Of a DNA stretch of 64,000 nucleotides, positions 8,029 through 16,698 are shown piece after piece. The notes beneath the pieces are model-generated. The model did no database searches. It was not told the DNA's origin and saw nothing but the letters and a program-made list of their open reading frames with translations. The position numbers were made by a program, and so were the translations under genes. Source of the stretch: Mycobacterium alsense. GTDB lineage: Bacteria; Actinomycetota; Actinomycetes; Mycobacteriales; Mycobacteriaceae. Position 1 is the first letter of the stretch, and each line of letters opens with the position of its first letter. The stretch spans positions 184,978-248,977 of the forward strand of contig NZ_MVHD01000003.1 in NCBI RefSeq assembly GCF_002086635.1. Reading direction: 5' to 3'.

Positions 8029-9174
8029 TCAGAGCACCCGAACCTGTCCCTCGAGAACCGGAACCGTCTCCGGCAGGTGATAGGTGGCGATGCCGTTCTT
8101 GTACATCACCGCGTCCCGCGCCGCCTTGGGAAGGTGTTTGACCAACCAGCGCGGGTCGTCGAACGTCCAGTGCGGGTAGTCCGAGGAGTACAGCAGGATC
8201 TTGTCGCACTCCATCCATTCCAGCGCGCGGGTCAGCTCGGTCTTGTCTTCGGGGTAGTCCAGCGGCTGGGTGGTGAACTTGATGTGTTCCTTGACGTACT
8301 CCGAGGGCTTGCGCTTGATCTCCATCCGCGACTTGCGCGCCTCGTAGATCGAATCCATGCGCCACATCAAGGGCAGGATCCAGGTGAACGCGTGCTCGAC
8401 GAACACGATCCGCAGCGTCGGGAACCGGTCGAAGACACCGTCGAACACCAGGCTCATCACCTGGTTGGCGGCCAGTAGTGAGTAGGTCACCATGAAGTCG
8501 TGGTTGTAGCTGGGGAAGCCCACCGGCGGCGTCGGCAGCATTTCGTAGCAGCTGCGCGACAGGTGGCAGCTCACGACGATGTCGTGCTTGGTGGCCGCCG
8601 CCCAGATGCGGTCGTATTTCGGGTGGCCCCATGATGGCCGCGGCTCGGCCTTGACCAGGATCTGGGCCATGTACGGGTGCCCCGCCCACTTCTCGATCTG
8701 CTCGACGGCGCCCTCCGGATCCTCGATCGCGACGCAAATCGAGCCCCGCCAGCGCTCGTGCCAGTTGTTGTGGCTGTCCAGCCAGTGATTGGCCTGCCAG
8801 TCGTTGAGCGCGCTGCAGTACGCCTGGTGGGCCTCTCCGATCCGCGGCGTGCGGCCCGCGGGCTCCAGGATCGCGATGTCGGAACCGGCCTCCATGATCA
8901 GCTGGCGAAACGCCATGTCCGGGTCGCTGCCGGGGAATTCGCCGTCCGGCGGGAAGGTGTCCGTGCGCATCGCAAAGGCGTGCGCGTAGTCGGGGGCGTC
9001 GTAGTAGATCAGCTCCCCGACCCGGTGATCCAGGAAGAACTTGCTGCGCCACGGTTCGGGGATGTAGGGGGCGATCTCGCCGCGTTTGGGCACCGGGTGC
9101 ACGTCGGAGTCGACGCATCGGACGGCTATCCGCTCGGCGGCGGGAACCCGCTCCTGCATGTGGGTGAGGGTCAT
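8029..9174 (-). CDS. amidohydrolase family (ACMSD-like TIM barrel) protein
   Basis: A 381-aa amidohydrolase-2 family protein. The first-strand motif is D-S-D-V-H (Asp24, His26) and the late conserved aspartate is kept in SSDYPHW (Asp332), so a metal site and catalytic acid appear intact. Family members hydrolyse or decarboxylate cyclic and carboxylated compounds. The gene sits 36 bases downstream of a related amidohydrolase (9,211-10,311) that has lost both motifs, and immediately upstream of the Rieske gene. A third family member lies at 38,017. Confidence 0.85.
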   Translation of the reverse strand: MTLTHMQERVPAAERIAVRCVDSDVHPVPKRGEIAPYIPEPWRSKFFLDHRVGELIYYDAPDYAHAFAMRTDTFPPDGEFPGSDPDMAFRQLIMEAGSDIAILEPAGRTPRIGEAHQAYCSALNDWQANHWLDSHNNWHERWRGSICVAIEDPEGAVEQIEKWAGHPYMAQILVKAEPRPSWGHPKYDRIWAAATKHDIVVSCHLSRSCYEMLPTPPVGFPSYNHDFMVTYSLLAANQVMSLVFDGVFDRFPTLRIVFVEHAFTWILPLMWRMDSIYEARKSRMEIKRKPSEYVKEHIKFTTQPLDYPEDKTELTRALEWMECDKILLYSSDYPHWTFDDPRWLVKHLPKAARDAVMYKNGIATYHLPETVPVLEGQVRVL

Positions 9175-9210
9175 CTCGGCCTCCTCAGTCTCCCTTTTCT
9201 CATTCTGCGA

Positions 9211-10311
9211 CTAGCCCGCCGCGAGGTCGACCGAATTGTCGATCCCGTACAGGTCGGCCGCGTTGCGCCAGCACAGCTTGTCGCGCTGCTCGGCCGACAG
9301 CGAGCCGGACAGCCTGCGGATGTCGTTGCACTGCCAGTGCGGGTAGCTGGACCCGAACATCACCATGTCCTGCTTGCCGGTGAAGCCGAACCATTCGCCG
9401 GCGAAGTCGGCGTCCGGCGGGCCGTCGAGGCTGCCCTGGACGAAGTACACGTGTCCGGGGATGTAATCGCTGGGGATGCGGGGCGCCCACGGCGTCTGCT
9501 CCAGGTGCGGCCGGCCGAACGTGTCCATCCGCCAGAGGAACGGCGTCACGAAGTCGGCGGCGCCGTCGGCCCACACGAATTTCAGCGCCGGGAACCGTTC
9601 GAACACGCCCTCGGCGATCATGTTCATCAGGTGGTACAGGTAGTTCAGCGCCATGAAGCCGACGTATTGCTCGTAGGTTTGGGTGTGCCCGGACGGTGTC
9701 GGGGGGAAGCCGATTCCCTCGCCGGTCTCGATGTGCACGGCCACCGGAAGGTTCGCGTCGGCGGCGGCCTCCCACAGCGACCAGAACTGCGGTTTGCCGT
9801 ACAGCTCGCGGGATTGCAGCGGGATGCCGACCTGCACCACCCGGGGGTGGGCCCGCCAGTTGTCGATCTCGCGCAGGGCGCCGGCGATGTCGTCGGGGTT
9901 GACCCGGATGGTGCCGCGGAACCGGTTGCCGAATTCGCCGGAGTCCAGCCAGCGCGACACCATCATCTCGTTGTGGGCGGCGTGGAGCGCGCTGCCCAGG
10001 TGCCGGTCCGGCATGATGCCGCGGCCCATCGGGTGCAGGACCGCCACGTCGACGCCGCGCTTCGAAAACAGTTCGTCGGCAACGAATTCGGGGTCGGACC
10101 CGGGATAGCGGCGGTCGGGGCCCTCGGTGTTGGGCGCGTACTCGCCGCCGGGGGCGCCGTACCAATCCATCTCGTAGTCGGGGAAGCCGCGGCTCTTGAA
10201 CGGCTCGCGCAGGAACGAGCGCAGGTCCTTGTTCGACCGACAGAAGATGTGCACGCTGGCGTCGATCAGCGGCGTGCGGGTCCCGTCAGCGTGTTCTATC
10301 ACCAAAGCCAC
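9211..10311 (-). CDS. amidohydrolase family protein with degenerate metal site
   Basis: A 366-aa paralogue of the neighbouring amidohydrolase, sharing its general layout and the C-terminal SYPHW segment. The first motif reads D-A-S-V-H, so Ser19 replaces the second Asp. The late catalytic aspartate is also replaced (FGSSYPHW, Ser322). This suggests lost or changed metal chemistry, perhaps a structural partner of the active paralogue. It is first in the minus-strand run 10,311-6,750. Two GAGAAT-type operator copies lie upstream (10,355 and 10,476). Confidence 0.8.
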   Translation of the reverse strand: MALVIEHADGTRTPLIDASVHIFCRSNKDLRSFLREPFKSRGFPDYEMDWYGAPGGEYAPNTEGPDRRYPGSDPEFVADELFSKRGVDVAVLHPMGRGIMPDRHLGSALHAAHNEMMVSRWLDSGEFGNRFRGTIRVNPDDIAGALREIDNWRAHPRVVQVGIPLQSRELYGKPQFWSLWEAAADANLPVAVHIETGEGIGFPPTPSGHTQTYEQYVGFMALNYLYHLMNMIAEGVFERFPALKFVWADGAADFVTPFLWRMDTFGRPHLEQTPWAPRIPSDYIPGHVYFVQGSLDGPPDADFAGEWFGFTGKQDMVMFGSSYPHWQCNDIRRLSGSLSAEQRDKLCWRNAADLYGIDNSVDLAAG

Positions 10312-10354
10312 CCTTCGGCCCCGGCGGCAAGTGCCCCGGCCGGGCCATATGATA

Positions 10355-10371
10355 GATAATCTAACATTCTC
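10355..10371. promoter_or_regulatory. GATAAT-N5-ATTCTC operator-like site
   Basis: GATAAT-CTAAC-ATTCTC, 44 bases upstream of the amidohydrolase start at 10,311. The half-sites match the repeated palindrome, but the spacer is 5 rather than 3 bases, so it may be a weak or partial site next to the better copy at 10,476. Confidence 0.35.
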
Positions 10372-10475
10372 GTCGGCGACCGTTCAATGGTTTTTCGGTA
10401 AGCATTCCGATTACTCATCGGCCCTGGTAGTCATGGATTTTTGTGGCATTTGGGTAAGCGTCGTTCTTTTATATG

Positions 10476-10490
10476 GATAATACCATTCTC
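10476..10490. promoter_or_regulatory. GATAAT-N3-ATTCTC operator copy
   Basis: GATAAT-ACC-ATTCTC, 11 of 12 half-site bases matching GAGAAT-N3-ATTCTC. It lies in the 202-base gap between the amidohydrolase run (start 10,311) and the end of the dehydrogenase gene (10,514), in an AT-rich patch unlike the surrounding DNA. Confidence 0.55.
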
Positions 10491-10513
10491 GGCTTTTGCC
10501 GGTGCGCCGCGGG

Positions 10514-11407
10514 CTAGCCGGGCGGCCGCCCCACGGTCACGCCGGCCGCCTCTTCGAGCGGTTTGACGACCGTCGTGAAATCGGAGTGTGCGCCCTGGTG
10601 GCGCGAGGTCGCCTCCCAGACCCCGGCGATCGCCTCGGCGATCCCCGCCGGCACGCCGAGCGCTCGGGCCTCGTCGAGATAGAGCCGCACATCCTTGACC
10701 ATCAGACCCGTGGCGAAGCCGTAGTCGAAGGTCCGCGGCAGGACGGCACGGGGAAACTTGTCCCGGCTGGCGCTGGTGCCGCCGGATCCGGCGTTGAGGA
10801 CGTCGAGCATGATCTGGGGGTCCAATCCGGATTTCACCCCCATAACGACGACTTCGGCGGTGGCGGCCAGGACGTTGGCGGCCAGCATGTTGTTGGCGAG
10901 CTTCATCGTCTGTGCCAAGCCGGGCTTCTCCCCGATGTAGAACGGTCTGCCGAGCGTCTCGAGTGTGGTTCGTATGGAGTCGAATTCGTCGCTCGGCCCC
11001 GACGCCATGATCGCGAGCGTCCCGCTCTCGGCACCGCGCACGCCGCCGCTGACCGGGCTGTCGAGCGCCGCGATGCCGCGTTGCGCGAGCAGATCGTGGA
11101 TCCGGATGGCCGTTTGGCTGCCGACGGTCGACAGGTCGACGTAGCGCCTGACCCGCGAGCCCTCGATCACCCCGTCGGCGCCGGTGGCCACCTGAAGCGA
11201 CGCGTCCGGTGACGGCAGGCTGGCCATGACCGTTTCGGCTTGGTCGGCGACCGCCTTGGGCGACGAAGCGGCGTGTGCCCCATGCGCCACCAAGCGGTCG
11301 AGCGCCGCGCCACGCGTGTCGAAGGCGACCACGTCGTAGTGCGCTTCGATGAGGCGCACAGCCATGGGAAACCCCATGTTGCCCAGGCCGACGAACCCGA
11401 TTCCCAT
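10514..11407 (-). CDS. NAD(P)-dependent beta-hydroxyacid dehydrogenase (3-hydroxyisobutyrate dehydrogenase-like)
   Basis: A 297-aa member of the beta-hydroxyacid dehydrogenase family (MmsB, GarR and related). The Rossmann motif is GFVGLGNMG at 4-12, the substrate loop SPVSGGVRGAESG is at 117-129, and the catalytic Lys is in MKLANN (Lys169). It oxidises a 3-hydroxy acid to a semialdehyde or keto acid; the substrate is not predictable. It lies 8 bases downstream of the carboxymuconolactone decarboxylase-like gene and ends the operon. MGIGFVGL at ATG 11,407 gives a clean N-terminus; the longer frame upstream is a shadow. Confidence 0.87.
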   Translation of the reverse strand: MGIGFVGLGNMGFPMAVRLIEAHYDVVAFDTRGAALDRLVAHGAHAASSPKAVADQAETVMASLPSPDASLQVATGADGVIEGSRVRRYVDLSTVGSQTAIRIHDLLAQRGIAALDSPVSGGVRGAESGTLAIMASGPSDEFDSIRTTLETLGRPFYIGEKPGLAQTMKLANNMLAANVLAATAEVVVMGVKSGLDPQIMLDVLNAGSGGTSASRDKFPRAVLPRTFDYGFATGLMVKDVRLYLDEARALGVPAGIAEAIAGVWEATSRHQGAHSDFTTVVKPLEEAAGVTVGRPPG

Positions 11408-11415
11408 CGTGCGGC

Positions 11416-11796
11416 CTAGCCCTCGTCCACTTCGGCGAACGCCTCGCCTGCGATGCGGAAGCTGTCGACCGCGGCGGGCACGCCGCCGTAAATGGCCACC
11501 TGCAGCAGAATTTCGCGAATCTCCTCTCGGCTGACGCCGTTGGTCAGCGCCGCCTTGACGTGGGTGCGCAATTCGTTCGGGCGGTTCAGGACGGAGATCA
11601 TGGCCAGGTTGAGCATGCTGCGCGTCTTGAGGGGGAGCCCCTCGCGCCCCCACACCGCCCCCCAGCAGTACTCGGTGATGAGGTCCTGCAGGGGCTTGGT
11701 GAAATCGTTCGTGGTGGCCAGCGCGCGGTTGACGTAGTCCTCGCCCAGCACCGCCGAGCGGATTTCGAGGCCTCGTTGGTATGTCTCGCCATCCAC
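11416..11796 (-). CDS. carboxymuconolactone decarboxylase (CMD) family protein
   Basis: A 126-aa protein of the CMD/AhpD-like fold, about the size of PcaC. Recognisable segments are ITEYCWGAVWGREGLPLKTR and LRTHVKAALTNGVSREEIRE. No C-x2-C peroxidase motif is present, so a decarboxylase or lactonase-type role is likelier than an AhpD-type peroxidase. AAGGAG lies about 9 bases before the ATG. It is first in a two-gene minus-strand run with the dehydrogenase and is divergent from the acyl-CoA dehydrogenase operon across the operator at 11,922. Confidence 0.82.
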   Translation of the reverse strand: MDGETYQRGLEIRSAVLGEDYVNRALATTNDFTKPLQDLITEYCWGAVWGREGLPLKTRSMLNLAMISVLNRPNELRTHVKAALTNGVSREEIREILLQVAIYGGVPAAVDSFRIAGEAFAEVDEG

Positions 11797-11921
11797 TGCA
11801 ATTCTCCTTAACTGCCGGTGTGTACGACCTTCGTACAGCAGTGCGAACCGCCCGGCGCCATCGCACCGGCCGACGTAATTGCACCTCGTAGCCCTTTTTC
11901 GAGATTATTACTTCCGCGATA

Positions 11922-11936
11922 GAGAATGTTATTCTC
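11922..11936. promoter_or_regulatory. GAGAAT-N3-ATTCTC operator copy (perfect palindrome)
   Basis: GAGAAT-GTT-ATTCTC, a perfect inverted repeat. It lies 31 bases before the acyl-CoA dehydrogenase start (11,968) and about 125 bases before the divergent CMD-family start (11,796). Confidence 0.65.
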
Positions 11937-11967
11937 GCGATGGCGGTGACGACAGGAGGCGGCCCGG

Positions 11968-12978
11968 ATGCTGTTGGAGTTCGATGCTGATCAGCGGCTG
12001 TGGCAGCAGACCGTGCGCGACGCCGTCGCCAAGCAGTGCCCGCCGTCGTTGGTCCGCAGCGTGGCCGAGGACGATGGCGACCAGACGCCCCTCTGGGAAG
12101 GATTGTGGAAGTCCTATGTGGACCAGGGCTGGACGGAGCTGAACGACCCGGCGGGCGCCGTCGAGTTGGCGATCGTGCTCGAGGAGTTGGGGCGCGCCAC
12201 CGACCCCACCCCGTACCTGGCGACGATGAGCCAATTCGCGCCGCTGGCCGCCGACCGCTTCGACCCGCACGAATCGGGCACCGCCGTGTACGGCGGTGTC
12301 GTGGCGCACCGCGACCCCGACGGCTGGGTGCTGCACGGCACGGCGCGCCACGTGCTCGACGGCGATCGCGTCGACCGGCTGGCGGTGCCGACCGACGCCG
12401 GCGTGTTCGTCGTCGCGGCCAACCAGGTGTCGGCCCGCCGCTCGGCGGTGTTCGACCCCGTGCTGCACGTCGCCGACCTGTCGTTCGCCGATGTCCGCCT
12501 GCCCGACAGCGCCCGGCTCCCCGTCGACGCCGAGCGCGCGCACCACATCGCGTTGACTGGCATGGCAATCACGATGGTCGGCGCCTGCCAGCGCATCCTG
12601 GACCTGGTGCTCGAGCATGTCCGCAACCGGCAGCAGTTTGGCGCGCCGATCGGCTCGTTCCAGGCCGTCCAGCACAAGGCCGCCGACATGCACGTCGCGG
12701 TGGAACGCGCCCGCGCGCTGGCCTACTTCGCCGCGTTGACGATCGCGGCCGACGATCCACGTCGCCGGCTGGCGGCCGCGATGGCCAAGGCCTCGGCGGG
12801 GGAGTGTCAGTCGCTCGTATTCCGGCACGGCCTACAGCTTTTCGGGGCGATGGGATTCACCTGGGAGAACGACCTGCAGTTCGCGCTCAAGCGGGCCAAA
12901 GCGGGTGAGCTCATGCTCGGCGGCGCCGCGGAGCACCGCGCGCGGATCGCGGAGGAGTACCGTGCAGCTGACTTTTGA
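11968..12978 (+). CDS. acyl-CoA dehydrogenase, small subunit-like
   Basis: A 336-aa acyl-CoA dehydrogenase, shorter than the usual 380-400 aa, with a reduced middle beta domain. The C-terminal helical domain carries RQQFGAPIGSFQAVQHKAADM, the FAD-contacting segment, and GAMGFTWENDLQF. The ATG has AGGAGG upstream. It overlaps the next acyl-CoA dehydrogenase by 17 bases. Paired, overlapping FadE genes in mycobacterial sterol pathways encode alpha2-beta2 enzymes for short or branched side chains (ChsE type), and the same architecture is inferred here. Confidence 0.87.
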   Translation: MLLEFDADQRLWQQTVRDAVAKQCPPSLVRSVAEDDGDQTPLWEGLWKSYVDQGWTELNDPAGAVELAIVLEELGRATDPTPYLATMSQFAPLAADRFDPHESGTAVYGGVVAHRDPDGWVLHGTARHVLDGDRVDRLAVPTDAGVFVVAANQVSARRSAVFDPVLHVADLSFADVRLPDSARLPVDAERAHHIALTGMAITMVGACQRILDLVLEHVRNRQQFGAPIGSFQAVQHKAADMHVAVERARALAYFAALTIAADDPRRRLAAAMAKASAGECQSLVFRHGLQLFGAMGFTWENDLQFALKRAKAGELMLGGAAEHRARIAEEYRAADF

Positions 12979-14137
12979 TCCCGACGTCGAGGCGTTTCGG
13001 GCGGAGTTTGCGGCGTTTCTCGACGAAAACCTGCCCGACGCAAGCGAAACCCTGGAGCGGCCCCGCTCGGTCTCCCACATGCCGCAGTGGGCCCGTCGCT
13101 GGCAGCGGCTGCTGTTCGACAACGGCTGGCTGCTGCCCGGCCAACCACCGGAATTCGGCGGCCGCAACGCGACCGTCATCCAGCAGTTCGTCTATCTGGA
13201 GGAACTGTCCCGACGCCGGATGTACCACAGCTTCAACCCGCAGGGCGTGAACATCGTTGCGGCGTCGCTGTTGTCGTTCGGCAGCGACGAACAGAAGCGG
13301 TGCTGGGCGGTGCCGATCCTGCGCGCCGAGATCACCGCCTCGCTGGGCATGAGCGAACCCAGCGCCGGCTCGGACCTGGCGTCGCTGCGAACCCGCGCGG
13401 TGCGGGATGGCGACCACTTCGTCGTCAACGGCCAAAAGGTGTGGACGTCCGGGGCCCACGACGCCGACGTGTTGCTGACCTTTGTGCGGACCAACGCGGA
13501 TGTGCCAAAACACAAGGGAATCAGCGCATTGCTGATCCCGACCGATACCCCCGGCGTGGTGCGCCGGCCGTTCCCCTCGATCTGCGCGGCGGACGATCTG
13601 GACTTCAACGAGGTCTTCTTCACCGACGCGCGGGTTCCGGCGGAGAACCTGGTCGGCGGGCTCGACCAGGGATGGCGCGTGGCCAACGGCTCGCTCGGGC
13701 ACGAGCGGACGATGATGTGGCTGGGCTTTGCCGACCGGCTCGACAACATGATCGCCGATTTCCATCCCACCACCGAGTTCGAGCGCGACCAGTACGCCAG
13801 CACGATCATGGACAAGCAGGCGTTGCGCCTGCTGGGGTCGGCGGCCCTGGCGCGCGCGGCCCGGGGCGAGGACGACGTGGCCGCGATCTCGGTGCTCAAG
13901 CTGCTCGGGTCCGAGGCGGAGCTGCGTGGCATGGAACTCGCACTGACCTCCGCGGGGTCCGACGGGCTCGTCCACCCCGGGCAGACCGGGCCGTACGCGC
14001 ACATGAACCTCGACCACTATTTCGCCAGCTGGTTCGAGCGTTACGCCCGAAGCTTTTCCGGCACCATCGCGGGCGGCACGTCGGAGATCCAGCGCAACAT
14101 CATCGCCCAGCGCGTCCTGGGCCTGCCCCGCCGCTGA
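12962..14137 (+). CDS. acyl-CoA dehydrogenase, large subunit-like
   Basis: A full-length acyl-CoA dehydrogenase of 391 aa. It has the FAD/substrate motifs EPSAGSDLAS and VNGQKVWTSGA in the middle domain and GTSEIQRNIIAQRVLG at the C-terminus. It should introduce the alpha,beta double bond in an acyl-CoA, passing electrons to ETF. GTG 12,962 is preceded by GGAGGAG and overlaps the upstream acyl-CoA dehydrogenase, so the two products are probably made in equal amounts and form a heteromer. It is convergent with the P450 gene. Confidence 0.9.
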   Translation: MQLTFDPDVEAFRAEFAAFLDENLPDASETLERPRSVSHMPQWARRWQRLLFDNGWLLPGQPPEFGGRNATVIQQFVYLEELSRRRMYHSFNPQGVNIVAASLLSFGSDEQKRCWAVPILRAEITASLGMSEPSAGSDLASLRTRAVRDGDHFVVNGQKVWTSGAHDADVLLTFVRTNADVPKHKGISALLIPTDTPGVVRRPFPSICAADDLDFNEVFFTDARVPAENLVGGLDQGWRVANGSLGHERTMMWLGFADRLDNMIADFHPTTEFERDQYASTIMDKQALRLLGSAALARAARGEDDVAAISVLKLLGSEAELRGMELALTSAGSDGLVHPGQTGPYAHMNLDHYFASWFERYARSFSGTIAGGTSEIQRNIIAQRVLGLPRR

Positions 14138-14158
14138 GTTCCTCGCGGGAGGTCCCGC

Positions 14159-15523
14159 CTAGTCGATGACGGCGGCTTCCTTGCGCTCGGTGACGGGCCG
14201 GGCGAGTTCCTGCTCCTCGCAGATGCGCTGCAGTTTGTCGAGGGTCTCGTCGAGGCCGGCGCCGATCCGCGGACCGGGGGTAAAGGTCGCCGGCAGCTTG
14301 CGCATGCCCTGGATGACGCCGATGGTCTCGTAGTGCACTGCGCCTTCCGGCTCGCAGTGGTAGTCGGGCATCCGGTCGAGCACCGCGGTCAGCATCGACT
14401 TGAACACCGTCCGAGCCACGTTGGAGCCGATGCAACGGTGGACGCCGATCCCGAAGCTGAAGTGCCGGTTGCCCTTACGGTCGAGGACGATCTTGTCCGG
14501 CTCGCGGAAAACCGCGGGGTCGCGGTTGGCCATCGCCCACGAGATCCACAGGCGTTCGCCCTCTTTGAAGAGGTTGCCGTTGAGCTCGACGTCGTCGGAG
14601 AAGGTCCGCCCGTCGCCGGGTGCCGGGGTGAAGTAGCGCAGGAACTCCTCGGTCGCGGGGTCGAGCAGCGTGTCGAGGTTGGCGCGCAGGCGTTCCCGCT
14701 CGTCGAGGTTCTCCGACAGCCATTCGAGCGAATGCGCGGTCAGCGCCGTCGTGGTGTCGAATCCGCCGCCGATGACCAGCCCGAGATTGCCGAGGATCTC
14801 CAGGTCCGGCGCGGGCTCGCCGTCGATGCGCATCTGTAACAGGCCGTTGACGATGCCGGGCCGCGGGTTCTCGCGGATCTCGATCATGCTGTTGACCATG
14901 TCGAGCCCCATCTGCCGGTGCATCTCGGTGACGCGCTCGATGTCGGGGGAGTGCTCGGGCGTGTACACCGCGGCGTGGACGGGCTCGCTGTACATGCTCC
15001 ACTTCTTCAGCGGGATGCCCAGCATCGCCAGCGTCAGCACGGCCGGAACGACGTTGGCCAGGTCGTCGACGAAGTCGATCTGGCCTTCCTCGATCTTCTC
15101 GTTGAGGCACGCGCGCGTCACGTCGTCGACGAACGGTGCCCAGCGCTTGACCGCGGCAGGCGACAGGTAAGGGTTCAACACGGTGCGGTAGATGCGGTGC
15201 TCGGGGTCGTCCATCTCCAGGATGCCGCCTCGGACGGCGTTGACGCGGCTGGCCGTCGGGATCGAAATGCCTTTGTAGCCCCGCCGCTCGCCGTGGATGT
15301 CGTGATCGTTGGAGACCGCGGGGCAGCGGGCGAGCTCGAACACCTCGTTGCTGCCGGCTGCCACCCAATGCCCGCCGTAGGTGTCGCTCCAGGCTATCGG
15401 GCACCGAGCGTGCATCTCCTCGGTGATGGCCTTGAATTGTGAGCGGTACTCCGCGGAGTGCCGATCGAAGTGATACCGGTTTCGCTTACGATCGCTGTCG
15501 CTGGCGACCTCGTCGACGCTCAA
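14159..15523 (-). CDS. cytochrome P450
   Basis: A soluble bacterial P450 of 454 aa. The heme loop is FSFGIGVHRCIG (Cys364), the I-helix is GGGFDTTTAL and the ExxR motif is EEFLR. A C-terminal extension of about 30 residues (after FTPGPRIG) is unusual for bacterial class I P450s. It should hydroxylate a hydrophobic substrate using electrons from a ferredoxin. It is third in the run SDR, ferredoxin, P450; the 66-aa ferredoxin ends 14 bases before its ATG and is its likely partner. The subfamily cannot be assigned from sequence alone. Confidence 0.93.
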   Translation of the reverse strand: MSVDEVASDSDRKRNRYHFDRHSAEYRSQFKAITEEMHARCPIAWSDTYGGHWVAAGSNEVFELARCPAVSNDHDIHGERRGYKGISIPTASRVNAVRGGILEMDDPEHRIYRTVLNPYLSPAAVKRWAPFVDDVTRACLNEKIEEGQIDFVDDLANVVPAVLTLAMLGIPLKKWSMYSEPVHAAVYTPEHSPDIERVTEMHRQMGLDMVNSMIEIRENPRPGIVNGLLQMRIDGEPAPDLEILGNLGLVIGGGFDTTTALTAHSLEWLSENLDERERLRANLDTLLDPATEEFLRYFTPAPGDGRTFSDDVELNGNLFKEGERLWISWAMANRDPAVFREPDKIVLDRKGNRHFSFGIGVHRCIGSNVARTVFKSMLTAVLDRMPDYHCEPEGAVHYETIGVIQGMRKLPATFTPGPRIGAGLDETLDKLQRICEEQELARPVTERKEAAVID

Positions 15524-15537
15524 GACACCGTCTCCCT

Positions 15538-15738
15538 TTACGTTTCATCCGTGATGATGATGGCCTGTTCCGGGCATGAGTGGGCGGCCTCGCGAACCTG
15601 ATCCTCGCGATCGGCCGGCACCACTTCTTCGGTTGCCGACGACGTGCCGTCGATGTCGCTGAGCTGGAAGGAATCCGGTGCGATCATCGCGCAAAGGGTG
15701 TGGCCCTGGCAGCGTTCGGGATCAACCCAGACCTTCAC
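15538..15738 (-). CDS. [3Fe-4S] ferredoxin, P450 partner
   Basis: A 66-aa ferredoxin with Cys10-x5-Cys16 and Cys55-Pro. His13 occupies the place of the missing cluster cysteine, a pattern known from mycobacterial P450-linked ferredoxins. It lies directly upstream of the P450 and downstream of the SDR with short gaps (14 and 9 bases), so it should deliver electrons to that P450. The reductase may be the NuoF-like protein at 4,927 or a general ferredoxin reductase elsewhere. Confidence 0.92.
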   Translation of the reverse strand: MKVWVDPERCQGHTLCAMIAPDSFQLSDIDGTSSATEEVVPADREDQVREAAHSCPEQAIIITDET

Positions 15739-15747
15739 GGTGCCTCC

Positions 15748-16449
15748 TTAAGTGTTTCTGCCGCCGTTTACGCCCAATATCTGGCCGGTGATGTAGCTGG
15801 CCTCGTCGGAGACCAGGAATGCGCACGCCGCGGCGATGTCTTCCGGCCTGCCGATCCGGCGCACCGGCGTCCGGGCGATGGTCGCCTCGATGTCGCCCAG
15901 GAATCCCTTTTGTTCGGCGGCGCGCAGCATCGGGGTGTCGATGAACCCCGGCGGCACGGCGTTGACGGTGATACCGCTGGGCCCGTATTCGAGCGCCAGC
16001 GACTTGGTGAGACCGTTGACCGCGGACTTGGCCGCGACGTAGTGGCTCATGTATGGCGCGCCGGAGTGCGTGCTCGACGAGGAGATGTTGACGATGCGCC
16101 CCCAACCGGCCTCCACCATGTCGGGCAGGACCGCCTGGATCATGTGGAAGACGCCGTTCAGGTTGACGTCGATTACCCGCTGCCAGTCCTCGAAGGTGAT
16201 GTTGGTGAACCGCTTGAAGCCGTCCAGTCCCGCGGCGTTGACCAGGACCGTCACCGGCCCCAGCCGCGCACGGATCGCGGAGAGCGCGGCATCCACCTGC
16301 GACCGGTCCGTGACGTCGGCGGTGAAGGCGAAGTCGGCTTCCGCGGGCCTGAGGTCGATCGTGGCGACGTCAAGGCCATCGGCGCGCAGGCGTTGCGCGA
16401 TGGCCTGACCGATTCCGGATCCGCCACCGGTGACAACGGCGGTCTTCAC
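15748..16449 (-). CDS. short-chain dehydrogenase/reductase (SDR)
   Basis: A classical SDR of 233 aa with the cofactor motif TGGGSGIG (7-14), NAAG at 71-74, active-site serines near 123-126 and Tyr137-x3-Lys141. Asp32 after the second strand favours NAD over NADP. It probably oxidises the alcohol made by the P450 encoded two genes downstream, or a 3-hydroxyacyl-CoA. It is the first gene of the run SDR, ferredoxin, P450. An operator copy lies 73 bases upstream (16,522). Confidence 0.9.
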   Translation of the reverse strand: MKTAVVTGGGSGIGQAIAQRLRADGLDVATIDLRPAEADFAFTADVTDRSQVDAALSAIRARLGPVTVLVNAAGLDGFKRFTNITFEDWQRVIDVNLNGVFHMIQAVLPDMVEAGWGRIVNISSSSTHSGAPYMSHYVAAKSAVNGLTKSLALEYGPSGITVNAVPPGFIDTPMLRAAEQKGFLGDIEATIARTPVRRIGRPEDIAAACAFLVSDEASYITGQILGVNGGRNT

Positions 16450-16521
16450 GTCGCCGACACCAGGCTATGTTCGCCTCCATACGGGGCCGTCTCAGTCACA
16501 AAGAATCTCCCTTGCAATTAT

Positions 16522-16536
16522 GAGAACCTTACTCTC
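16522..16536. promoter_or_regulatory. GAGAAC-N3-ACTCTC operator copy
   Basis: GAGAAC-CTT-ACTCTC matches the repeated palindrome at 10 of 12 half-site bases. It lies 73 bases upstream of the SDR-ferredoxin-P450 operon. Confidence 0.5.
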
Positions 16537-16698
16537 GGCGCCGAGCCGCGTGCAACATGGCCTCGAAACCGCTTTCAGCCTGCGCGGAGGGGTGGGCCAC
16601 CGCGCGGTGTGGGCGACAACGCCGCTGGTAGACGGGCCGTCTCGATTCCCGAGGGCTTCTTGAATTATCGAGAGGCGAATGTAAGATTCGCCGGTGAA

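Noticed and set aside
11799..11808. GGAGAAT (minus strand) at the CMD gene resembling an operator half-site
   Set aside because: It is the AAGGAG ribosome-binding site of that gene and has no matching second half.
11408..12568. N-terminal extension of the dehydrogenase to 684 aa
   Set aside because: The extension is Arg-rich antisense of the CMD and acyl-CoA dehydrogenase genes; MGIGFVGLGNMG at 11407 is the normal family start.
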